From: Rhodopirellula sp.
GTDB taxonomy: Bacteria > Planctomycetota > Planctomycetia > Pirellulales > Pirellulaceae
Direction of reading: 5' to 3'
Length of the DNA stretch: 5,908 bases
Assembly: GCA_002712845.1 (NCBI GenBank)
Contig: PAUV01000046.1
Coordinates: 1-5,908, forward strand
The position numbers and the translations under genes are program-made. The number at the start of each line of letters is the position of its first letter. Within the stretch, counting starts at the first letter, position 1. Positions 1 through 5,893 of the stretch are shown here, piece after piece. Below the pieces are notes generated by a model. That model ran no database searches and was not told the origin of the DNA. It was given only the letters and a program-made list of their open reading frames with translations.

Positions 1-909
1 GCAAAGCGTGCCAAGAAGTATGGAATTCCTGTCTACTACTATTGTCCACCGCAACTGTGGGCATGGGGCGGTTGGCGGATCAAGAAAATGAAGCGGTCAG
101 TGGATCACGTTTTAGCGGTCCTTCCGGTCGAGGAAGGCTATTTCGAAGGTCACGGAATCCCTACCACCTTTGTCGGGCATCCGTTCTTTGATGCTGTGGC
201 ATGCCATCGTTTAGACCATCAGTTGCTTGATCGATTTCGTGATATCAGTCTTAGCGGTGAGCATCTTGTTGCTGTGTTGCCCGGATCCCGAGAGCACGAA
301 GTGCATTCAAATTGGCCTTTGATGCTGGAAGCGATTCGCAGGCTTCACCGTGCTAACACTCGAACACGTTTCCTTGTAGCCGCTTATCGGGACCGTCAAT
401 GTATATGGTGCCGTGACCAGATGACGGAAGAAGATCAGGATTTGCCGATTGAGTTCTTCGTTGACCGGACAAGTGAGGTGGTTGAAGCCGCACGTTGTGC
501 CATGATGGTCAGCGGCAGTGTCAGCCTTGAGTTGATGGCGCGGCGGACGCCAGCTGCCGTGGTTTATCGAGTCGGTCGCGTATTGCATACCGTTGGCAAG
601 CATGTGCTCCGGCTGGATAGCATTACCCTCCCTAACTTGATGAGTGACCGGAAAGTGTTCCCCGAAATGGTCTCCGTTGGCAAAACGGAGCCAGCGATCG
701 ATTTTCTGACGCAGTCCATTCATGCCATGCTGAATGACCATTTCTATTTTCAAAGTTTGCTGGAAAGTTTGGATCGCCTGCGTGATCAATATGCCCAGCC
801 CGGAGCTTCACAGAGAGCTGCTGAGTTCATTCATGGGCAGCTGTCGGGCGTTGATGGAATGCCAGGGAAAAGTGAAAACCTTTGTGATTTGTCGCGGCGA
901 GCGGCGTAG
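1..909 (+). CDS. lpxB: Lipid-A-disaccharide synthase, C-terminal part (5' end outside window)
   Basis: LpxB is a GT19-family glycosyltransferase at the inner face of the cytoplasmic membrane. It joins UDP-2,3-diacylglucosamine to lipid X, giving the lipid A disaccharide. The frame is open from base 1, so the start lies outside; 302 residues are visible of a family length near 380. Counting from the first visible codon, the family signature PPQLWAW is at about residues 16-22, followed by the D-H-V-L-A-V-L-P segment. The LPGSREHEV motif of the C-terminal nucleotide-binding domain is at about 93-101. SGSVSLELM, in place of the more usual SGTATLE, is at about 171-179, and LPNLMSDRKVFPEM is at about 210-223. 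The ATG at 88 lies inside the conserved region and is not the true start. The last 15 or so residues are polar and poorly conserved. The motifs and their order are seen directly; the reaction follows from the family. Its presence implies an outer membrane with lipid A. Confidence 0.93.
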   Translation, partial: AKRAKKYGIPVYYYCPPQLWAWGGWRIKKMKRSVDHVLAVLPVEEGYFEGHGIPTTFVGHPFFDAVACHRLDHQLLDRFRDISLSGEHLVAVLPGSREHEVHSNWPLMLEAIRRLHRANTRTRFLVAAYRDRQCIWCRDQMTEEDQDLPIEFFVDRTSEVVEAARCAMMVSGSVSLELMARRTPAAVVYRVGRVLHTVGKHVLRLDSITLPNLMSDRKVFPEMVSVGKTEPAIDFLTQSIHAMLNDHFYFQSLLESLDRLRDQYAQPGASQRAAEFIHGQLSGVDGMPGKSENLCDLSRRAA

Positions 910-946
910 CAACCGTCGGCTGGCAGGGACCCCACTTTTTTGGAGT

Positions 947-976
947 TTGACTGCGAAATCAATCTTTTTGTAAAAC
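947..976 (+). promoter_or_regulatory. Possible sigma70-type promoter in the lpxB downstream spacer
   Basis: TTGACT at 947-952 matches the -35 consensus at five of six positions. TAAAAC at 971-976 matches the -10 consensus at four of six, and the spacer is 18 bases. Transcription would start near 983, just ahead of the first of four hairpins and about 330 bases upstream of the next start codon. Such matches occur by chance, so this is only a candidate. Confidence 0.2.
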
Positions 977-986
977 CAGTCGGGTC

Positions 987-1136
987 TCGACTGCGTATCA
1001 GCAACGCGAGGCAAGTCGATTTCGATGGTGAGTCCTCACTCTCGCCTGTGCGAAAAAGCCAGAAAACGCCGGGAAGCGAGTGCCTGAGGCAGGATTCCCA
1101 GGTCGGCAGATCCGTGGCCTGCGACTGGCAAGCAGG
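987..1136 (+). other. Cluster of four potential RNA hairpins
   Basis: Four inverted repeats follow one another. (1) TCGACT-GCGT at 987-996 pairs with ACGC at 1004-1007 and AGTCGA at 1014-1019, with a six-base bulge. (2) GGTGAG at 1027-1032 pairs with CTCGCC at 1041-1046, with one G-U pair. (3) GGGAA at 1071-1075 pairs with TTCCC at 1095-1099 around an inner TGCC/GGCA stem at 1081-1091. (4) CCTGC at 1118-1122 pairs with GCAGG at 1132-1136. No known riboswitch or sRNA signature is recognised. This could be a structured leader, an sRNA, or chance pairing in GC-rich DNA. Confidence 0.25.
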
Positions 1137-1312
1137 GTCAACCCAGTTGATCACGCTGCCCCATTGCAGGCACATTTAGTTCGAGAACATCACGAGGGCG
1201 ATGTTTTCGGACGAACTTCCCAGACGATGATAACCTTGATGACGACAGAACTAACGATTGCAGGCTCAGAGGGGCCCGCAACCTTATCCTTCTCCTGCCA
1301 GACGATTGCGAC

Positions 1313-2050
1313 ATGACTGACGAACGTGATGAAAAAGCCATGCTCGGGATGGGCTCGGGGAATGGATTCGAGTTTGAAGAGTCACCACCGCTGCGTGTGA
1401 CTGGTTACATCTGTCTTTTTTTGGGTGTGCTCAGCGTCTTTAGTCTCCTAGGCACACCGATGCTTTTGTTTTCACTAGGGTCGATCGTGTTTGGGCTGAT
1501 TGCTTTGCGTAAGTATGACGGTCCGCGACCTGCGGGGACTCGAGTTGCCATGTGGGGTATCTTGTTGAGTGTTGGCTTTGGAACATGTGGTTACACAATC
1601 CCGCTGATGAAGCAGGCGACGCTCAGTCGTCAGGCAGAAGAGTTTGCTGGCCAGTACATGGAGTTGATCGCTTTGGGGCATGATGAGCATGCCATGGAGT
1701 TAAAGAAAGAGTGGTACAACCGCCTTTCCACAGACATGAATCTGGCAGACCATTATTTGTCAGACCCTCGGATCTCCGAATCGTTGGTGCAGTTCAAGAC
1801 AGATCTCGTCAACCGAGAATTCAAACGGCGTGGTCCCAAGGCGGAGTGGGAATTAGATCGACCCATTCGGATCTATTACCAATATGGTAATGACCATGCT
1901 GAGGTCATCTGGTCGGATCCCACAGGTGATAGCGAATTAACGATCCAGATGTTTATGGACTACCGTGTCGACAGCAAAGGAAGAGGGCAGTGGCAGATGA
2001 ATGTAGTTCAGCCATTGAGGACTCGACTTGTGTCCGAGAGTGTTCTGTAG
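1313..2050 (+). CDS. DUF4190-like membrane protein of unknown function
   Basis: This is a 245-residue protein of unknown function. A short acidic N-terminus is followed by three predicted membrane segments at about residues 29-48, 49-66 and 78-98. The pattern of two closely spaced hydrophobic helices, an A-L-R-K turn, a Gly/Pro-rich loop and a third helix resembles the DUF4190 family. Residues 100-245 are hydrophilic and soluble. They start with a probable helix (about 104-135) and end with a mixed region rich in Tyr, Trp and Asp, including IRIYYQYGNDHAEVIW at 185-200, which may form beta strands. I do not recognise this domain. The ATG at 1313 is the first ATG, GTG or TTG after the in-frame stop at 1148-1150, but no clear Shine-Dalgarno sequence precedes it; ATG 1340 is an alternative. 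The gene converges on dnaE2, with 8 bases between the two stop codons. That it is a real membrane protein is likely; its role is unknown. Confidence 0.85.
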   Translation: MTDERDEKAMLGMGSGNGFEFEESPPLRVTGYICLFLGVLSVFSLLGTPMLLFSLGSIVFGLIALRKYDGPRPAGTRVAMWGILLSVGFGTCGYTIPLMKQATLSRQAEEFAGQYMELIALGHDEHAMELKKEWYNRLSTDMNLADHYLSDPRISESLVQFKTDLVNREFKRRGPKAEWELDRPIRIYYQYGNDHAEVIWSDPTGDSELTIQMFMDYRVDSKGRGQWQMNVVQPLRTRLVSESVL

Positions 2051-2058
2051 GGCTTTGC

Positions 2059-5000
2059 TCAATGGAAGTCTCTTGAGGAAAGTGACAGCCCAGTCACTTC
2101 CTGACTGAGATCAGTGATGCGTCCGACGATAACGTGAATAACGCCTCGGCGATTTTCCAGTTTTCCATCAACAAGCCAAGCATTGCTGGTTCGAGCTACG
2201 CGAAAAAATCGCTCCCACACGGCCTTGAAAATAACTAGGTTGATCGAACCGGTTTCATCTTCCATTGTTGCAAAGACAATGCCTTTTGCCGTTGACGGTT
2301 TTTGCCTCAGTAAAATCAGCCCGGCCACTCGAACATGTCTTCCATCTCGAAGATCATCGAGGTCTGTGGAGGTAACACACCGTCGCGTTCGTAGTTCATC
2401 GCGAACAAATGAGATTGGATGCGCTTTCAGGCTTAGGCCAGTCATGTCGTAGTCAGCGTGGACTTCTTCCATTGCGGTCATAGGGACCAGCGTGTCTGGC
2501 GTTTGTTCTGTTTCGTTCAGATCGGCAAACAACGGTTGTTCGTTCGGGTTGTGATCTTGACCAAGTGAATGCCATACCGCAGCACGACGATCGACATGGA
2601 GTGATTCAAATGCATCAGCATCAGCAAGTGCCGCCAGAGGCGTTTTTCCAAGACCAGTGCGTCTCACAAGGTCCTCCATGCTGACGTATGGGCCACCGGA
2701 TTGCCGTTCGTGGATGAGGTCCAGAGCAGTCTTGGAATGAAGGCCACGAATGGTCCCTAGACCAAGGCGGACGACATGTGAATCTTTTGCTCGATGTTCA
2801 TTTTGTTCTGGTTCATTCTGTTTGGCATGCTCATTCTGTTTTGGTTCCAGTGTCGATTCCCAATCGCTGAGGTTGATGTCCACTCCACGCACTTTCACGC
2901 CATGCTTTTGAGCATCAGCAATCAACTGGGCAGGCGCATAGAAGCCCATGGGCTGACTATTCAGCAGAGCAACACAGAATGCGTCTGGGTAATGGCATTT
3001 CAAATAGCAGGATGCATAGACCAGTAAGGCAAAACTTGCGGCATGTGATTCTGGGAATCCATATTCACCGAAACCGCGTATTTGATTGAATACATGTTCA
3101 GCAAATGCAGGGGTAAAGTTTTTTTTTCGCATCCCTTTCAGAAGCTTGGTCCGAAACCGGTCAATCAGTCCCGGACGACGCCATGCTGCCATCGCTCTGC
3201 GCAATTGATCTGCTTCGCCCGGTGTGAAGCCAGCTGCTACGACTGCCAATCGCATGGCCTGCTCTTGAAAGATCGGTACTCCGAGTGTTTTTTCAAGTAC
3301 ACCGCGTATGGCATCGTTTGGGTAAATGACAGCTTGCGGATTTTCGCGAGCCTTCAAATAAGGGTGCACCATGTTGCCTTGGATAGGACCGGGACGCACG
3401 ATTGCTACTTCGACTACAAGGTCGTAATAACAGCGTGGTTGAAGTCGTGGCAACATGCTCATTTGAGCACGACTTTCGATTTGGAAGACGCCCACGGTGT
3501 CTGCCTTGCAGATCATGTCATAGGTTGCTTTGTCACCCTGGGGGGTTGTGCCAAGAGTCAAGGTGCGATCGTGATGCTGGGAGATAAGATCGAAGCATCG
3601 GTGCAAAGCCGATAGCATGCCCAGTGCTAGGACATCAACCTTGAGGATTCCCAGTTCATCCAGATCATCCTTGTTCCACTGAATGATAGTGCGATCTTCC
3701 ATCGCCGCATTTTCGATCGGGCATAATTCGCAAAGGCTACCTGCTGTCATCACCATGCCACCGACATGCTGTGACAGATGTCTTGGAAAACCTGTGAGTG
3801 TTGTGACCAGATAGACGAATCGTCGGCCCAGTTCTGATTCCGGATCCAGTCCACCTTCGATGCAACGTTCGAGAAAGGTGGCACCGCTGCCACTTAACTT
3901 TGCGATGGAATCAACAGTGTCGGCAGAGATGTTCAGTGCTTTGCCGACATCCCGAATCGCACTCTTGGTGCGATAGGTGGTGACTGTGGCTGTTAATCCT
4001 GCACGATCACGACCATATTTTCCATAAAGATACTGCAATACTTCTTCGCGGCGCTGGTGCTCAAAGTCAACATCGATATCAGGTGCCTCATCACGTTCTC
4101 GGCTGACAAAACGCTCGAAAAGCAGATCTGATTGGCTGGGATCCACATTCGTAATGCCAAGGCAATAGCAGACAGTCGAATTCGCAGCAGAACCGCGTCC
4201 CTGACATAGGATGTTGCGTTGGCGAGCAAAACGGACCATATCCCAGACTGTCAGGAAATATGCCTCATAGCCAAGTTCCTGAATGATCTGCATTTCGTGA
4301 CGAAGCAAATTGATTACCTTCTCAGGAACACCGTCAGGCCATCGTGCTTTTGCGCCTTCCCAGGTCAAGCGTTTCAGGTGTTCAAGCAGTGACATGCCCG
4401 GTGGAGCAATTTCCTCCGGGTATTCGTAGCGCAGTTCGGACAATTTAAATTGACAACGCTCTGCAATTTCAACAGTTCTTTCGATTGCTTCAGGGATATC
4501 TCGATACAGGTCCGCAATGTCTTTCAATGATCGGAGATGGCGTTGACTATTACGGAAGCGTTTCTCATGGGCCTTTTCAATATTTGTTCCATTCTGGATG
4601 GCAGACAGGCAATCATGCATCAACATGCGATCGGCGGTGTGGTAGTGAACGTCTCCAGCAACCACAAGCGGTACATCGTTGCCAATAGAAAGCTCTCGTA
4701 GACGCTGTACATGCACCTGATCGTCTACGCCACGATGGACTTCACACAACAGATAGCCGCTGTCATTGAACACCTCGCGGAACTGCGTTCTCAGAAACCG
4801 ACTCAGGGATGTGGGGGGATTCAGCTGACTCGTTGCTTCCTGTGGTAGCAATCCTGCCAATAAACCGCTGCTGAATTCGACCACGTCTTGCCAGCCAAGT
4901 TGGCAGATTCCTTTCTCGGCTCTCATTCGCCCCCGAGAGATGAGGCGGCACATCTGACCATAGGCGGCCCGGTCAGTTGGCCATAACAGCATGGGTGGAG

Positions 5001-5214
5001 CATCGGTCAGATGAACCTCTGTTCCAACAATGTATTGCAGGTCCAAGTCCTTCGCGGCTGCGTGACCACGAACCACTCCAGCTATGGATGATTCGTCAGT
5101 CAGGGCAAGGCCGCGGTAGCCGAGCTCCGATGCCCGTTCCACCAGTTCATCTGGATGGGAGGCGCCAGTGAGAAACGAGAAGTTGCTTTTGCAATGCAAT
5201 TCGACGTACTGCAT
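2059..5214 (-). CDS. dnaE2: Error-prone DNA polymerase DnaE2 (C-family, alpha-subunit type)
   Basis: DnaE2 is a cytoplasmic translesion polymerase that in other bacteria works with ImuA and ImuB in damage-induced mutagenesis. From the ATG at 5214 the protein has 1051 residues, the usual DnaE2 length. The N-terminal PHP domain shows ELHCKSNFSF (about 5-14), LTDES (38-42), GTEVH (64-68) and GDVHYH (187-192). The polymerase core has GRGSAANS (339-346) and PDIDVDF (378-384), with catalytic Asp379 and Asp381, and the third catalytic Asp527 in LKVDVLALG. The DnaE2-typical TPGEADQLRRAMAAW (664-678), HAASFALLVYAS (724-735) and QPMGFYAPAQL (754-764) follow, then a C-terminal OB fold (about 958-996) and the terminal SRDFH. 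The frame is intact. A TTG at 5295 would add 27 residues without family resemblance and place the operator-like repeats inside the gene; ATG 5214 starts right at the conserved YVELHC. A Gln-Asn-Glu-rich insert lies at 792-810. No imuA or imuB is adjacent. Identification as DnaE2 rather than replicative DnaE is firm. Confidence 0.95.
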   Translation of the reverse strand: MQYVELHCKSNFSFLTGASHPDELVERASELGYRGLALTDESSIAGVVRGHAAAKDLDLQYIVGTEVHLTDAPPMLLWPTDRAAYGQMCRLISRGRMRAEKGICQLGWQDVVEFSSGLLAGLLPQEATSQLNPPTSLSRFLRTQFREVFNDSGYLLCEVHRGVDDQVHVQRLRELSIGNDVPLVVAGDVHYHTADRMLMHDCLSAIQNGTNIEKAHEKRFRNSQRHLRSLKDIADLYRDIPEAIERTVEIAERCQFKLSELRYEYPEEIAPPGMSLLEHLKRLTWEGAKARWPDGVPEKVINLLRHEMQIIQELGYEAYFLTVWDMVRFARQRNILCQGRGSAANSTVCYCLGITNVDPSQSDLLFERFVSRERDEAPDIDVDFEHQRREEVLQYLYGKYGRDRAGLTATVTTYRTKSAIRDVGKALNISADTVDSIAKLSGSGATFLERCIEGGLDPESELGRRFVYLVTTLTGFPRHLSQHVGGMVMTAGSLCELCPIENAAMEDRTIIQWNKDDLDELGILKVDVLALGMLSALHRCFDLISQHHDRTLTLGTTPQGDKATYDMICKADTVGVFQIESRAQMSMLPRLQPRCYYDLVVEVAIVRPGPIQGNMVHPYLKARENPQAVIYPNDAIRGVLEKTLGVPIFQEQAMRLAVVAAGFTPGEADQLRRAMAAWRRPGLIDRFRTKLLKGMRKKNFTPAFAEHVFNQIRGFGEYGFPESHAASFALLVYASCYLKCHYPDAFCVALLNSQPMGFYAPAQLIADAQKHGVKVRGVDINLSDWESTLEPKQNEHAKQNEPEQNEHRAKDSHVVRLGLGTIRGLHSKTALDLIHERQSGGPYVSMEDLVRRTGLGKTPLAALADADAFESLHVDRRAAVWHSLGQDHNPNEQPLFADLNETEQTPDTLVPMTAMEEVHADYDMTGLSLKAHPISFVRDELRTRRCVTSTDLDDLRDGRHVRVAGLILLRQKPSTAKGIVFATMEDETGSINLVIFKAVWERFFRVARTSNAWLVDGKLENRRGVIHVIVGRITDLSQEVTGLSLSSRDFH
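2076..2102. terminator. Possible bidirectional terminator hairpin between convergent genes
   Basis: AGGAAAGTGAC at 2076-2086 can pair with GTCACTTCCT at 2093-2102 across the six-base loop AGCCCA, giving ten base pairs with one bulged A. It sits 26 bases after the stop of the plus-strand membrane-protein gene and inside the last codons of dnaE2. That position could stop both converging transcripts. Neither side carries a clear T-run, so it is not a classic intrinsic terminator. Confidence 0.35.
2798..2841 (-). repeat. Short degenerate in-frame repeat inside dnaE2 (Gln-Asn-Glu insert)
   Basis: The plus-strand 11-mer TCATTCTGTTT occurs exactly at 2813-2823 and 2831-2841, 18 bases apart. A diverged copy, TCATTTTGTTC, lies at 2798-2808, 15 bases further. 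Both spacings are multiples of three, so the frame is kept and the protein reads KQNEH, KQNEP, EQNEH. It looks like a small tandem expansion in a linker between the DnaE2 core and the downstream RLGLGTIRGL segment. Confidence 0.6.
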
Positions 5215-5250
5215 AAGCCGTTGGTGTTGAAGCTGCGCGGATTCCAAGAA

Positions 5251-5290
5251 GAGTGTAACTATGTACACTCTATCGGTTGAGTGTACCGAT
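5251..5290. promoter_or_regulatory. Candidate SOS-type operator: three alternating GAGTGTA half-sites
   Basis: GAGTGTA at 5251-5257 is followed by its exact reverse complement TACACTC at 5264-5270 (6-base spacer), then by GAGTGTA again at 5279-5285 (8-base spacer). A further dyad, ATCGGT/ACCGAT, spans 5272-5290 and encloses the third half-site. The palindrome core TGTA-N6-TACA has the spacing of the E. coli LexA box, with the outer C/G pair replaced by G/C. It ends 36 bases before the dnaE2 ATG and overlaps a weak promoter-like sequence for that gene, as expected for a repressor site. It also lies about 130 bases upstream of the divergent TM2 gene. The repeats are seen directly; assigning them to LexA is inference, and another dimeric repressor is possible. 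Confidence 0.55.
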
Positions 5291-5295
5291 CGCAA
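5267..5295 (-). promoter_or_regulatory. Weak promoter-like sequence for dnaE2
   Basis: Read on the minus strand, TTGCGA (5295-5290) is followed after 17 bases by TAGAGT (5272-5267). Each hexamer matches its sigma70 consensus at four of six positions. Transcription would start near 5260, inside the GAGTGTA palindrome, leaving a leader of about 45 bases before ATG 5214. The overlap with the repeats would fit repression, but the match itself is weak. Confidence 0.2.
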
Positions 5296-5412
5296 TCAGG
5301 GTTTTTCCTACCCGTTTCGCGGAAGCCTGACTTCCAGCAGGATGGTGGGCCATGCCAAGGGCGTTTCTGAGAAAGCGATTTTCTCCAGCCTTCAGGTTCA
5401 CCGCCTCAAATG

Positions 5413-5417
5413 TAGGA
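5413..5417 (+). promoter_or_regulatory. Ribosome binding site candidate supporting start at 5423
   Basis: TAGGA lies five bases before the ATG at 5423, a reasonable Shine-Dalgarno position. The ATG at 5417 overlaps this sequence and so has no spaced site. The far upstream ATG at 5261 falls within the operator-like palindrome. The site therefore favours 5423. Confidence 0.4.
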
Positions 5418-5422
5418 TGACA

Positions 5423-5893
5423 ATGACACCAAGATCAAACGAACCGATTCAAAATGCACCCATGCAACACGTCGAGGGAATTCAGCGAGAACTCGCTCCC
5501 AGTCATCCACGTTTGATTGGTTATCTGTTGTGGCTCGTTGGTTTTAGTGGTTTGCATCGTTTTTACTTTGGCAAACCGTTGACGGGCGCTGTGTGGTTTT
5601 TTACCGGCGGTTTATTGCTGGTGGGTTGGATTGTTGACTTATTCCTGATCCCGGCCATGGCTGATGAGGCAGATCGCGAATACGAAAATGGCAGGTTCGA
5701 CTACAGCCTTACCTGGGGGTTGCTGGTGTTGTTTGGAATCTTTGGCGCACACCGTTTTTATCTGGGCAAGATTGGTACGGGAGTGCTCTATCTGTTAACT
5801 GCAGGTCTATTTGGTTTCGGAATTATCTATGACGTGTGTACTTTGAACGACCAAGTCGACGAACAAAGTCAAAAGGCCACTGTCAGTAGCTGA
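5423..5893 (+). CDS. Small membrane protein with two TM2 domains
   Basis: This 156-residue protein carries two tandem TM2 domains, each a pair of membrane helices joined by a short HRFY turn. The first covers about residues 31-76, with GLHRFYFGK at 43-51 and the terminal Asp motif VGWIVDLF at 67-74. The second covers about 98-141, with GAHRFYLGK at 108-116 and FGIIYDV at 132-138. An acidic linker (ADEADREYENG) separates them. The N-terminal 30 residues are polar and the C-terminal tail is hydrophilic, so four membrane segments are expected. TM2 proteins have no agreed bacterial function. The frame is open back to an ATG at 5261, which would add 54 residues of low-quality sequence without membrane segments. 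I prefer 5423 for its TAGGA site; 5417 is nearly as good. The gene diverges from dnaE2 and could share its control region. Domain assignment is firm; the exact start is uncertain. Confidence 0.87.
   Translation: MTPRSNEPIQNAPMQHVEGIQRELAPSHPRLIGYLLWLVGFSGLHRFYFGKPLTGAVWFFTGGLLLVGWIVDLFLIPAMADEADREYENGRFDYSLTWGLLVLFGIFGAHRFYLGKIGTGVLYLLTAGLFGFGIIYDVCTLNDQVDEQSQKATVSS

Larger units (their letters stand above)
910..1312. other. Intergenic spacer of about 400 bases, no convincing gene
   Basis: No reading frame here gives a recognisable protein. The short frames on both strands are rich in Arg, Ser, Cys and Pro, as expected from noncoding DNA read through. No tRNA cloverleaf or rRNA segment is visible. 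What can be seen is a six-T run at 936-941 without a strong stem before it, a weak promoter-like sequence at 947-976, and four consecutive potential hairpins between 987 and 1136. From 1137 to 1312 I see only modest structure. The spacer may be the leader of the downstream membrane-protein gene, a small RNA locus, or a dispersed intergenic repeat; the sequence alone does not decide. Confidence 0.6.

Noticed and set aside
307..789. A 160-codon open frame on the minus strand inside lpxB
   Set aside because: It is antisense to conserved LpxB motifs and has no recognisable features.
912..941. Possible intrinsic terminator of lpxB at the six-T run 936-941
   Set aside because: The GC-rich sequence before the T-run does not form a convincing stem; only two- or three-base pairings are available.
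831..1175. A 114-codon minus-strand frame across the lpxB end and the spacer
   Set aside because: Its composition (many Ser, Arg, Cys and Pro) looks noncoding, it overlaps the lpxB 3' end, and it has no recognisable domain.
1272..1277. GGGCCC palindrome in the spacer as a regulatory site
   Set aside because: A six-base palindrome alone is expected by chance, and no flanking symmetry extends it.
3283..3302. Second GAGTGT...TACAC pair resembling the operator upstream of dnaE2
   Set aside because: It lies within conserved dnaE2 coding sequence, has a longer spacer and incomplete arms, and is best explained as chance.
3082..3615. A 177-codon open frame on the plus strand inside dnaE2
   Set aside because: It is fully antisense to the conserved polymerase core. 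Its product is Cys/His-rich with no family pattern, so it is a shadow of the dnaE2 frame.
5261..5422. N-terminal extension of the TM2 protein from ATG 5261
   Set aside because: This ATG lies inside the operator-like palindrome. The extra 54 residues have no domain or signal peptide, and TAGGA is well placed for the ATG at 5423.
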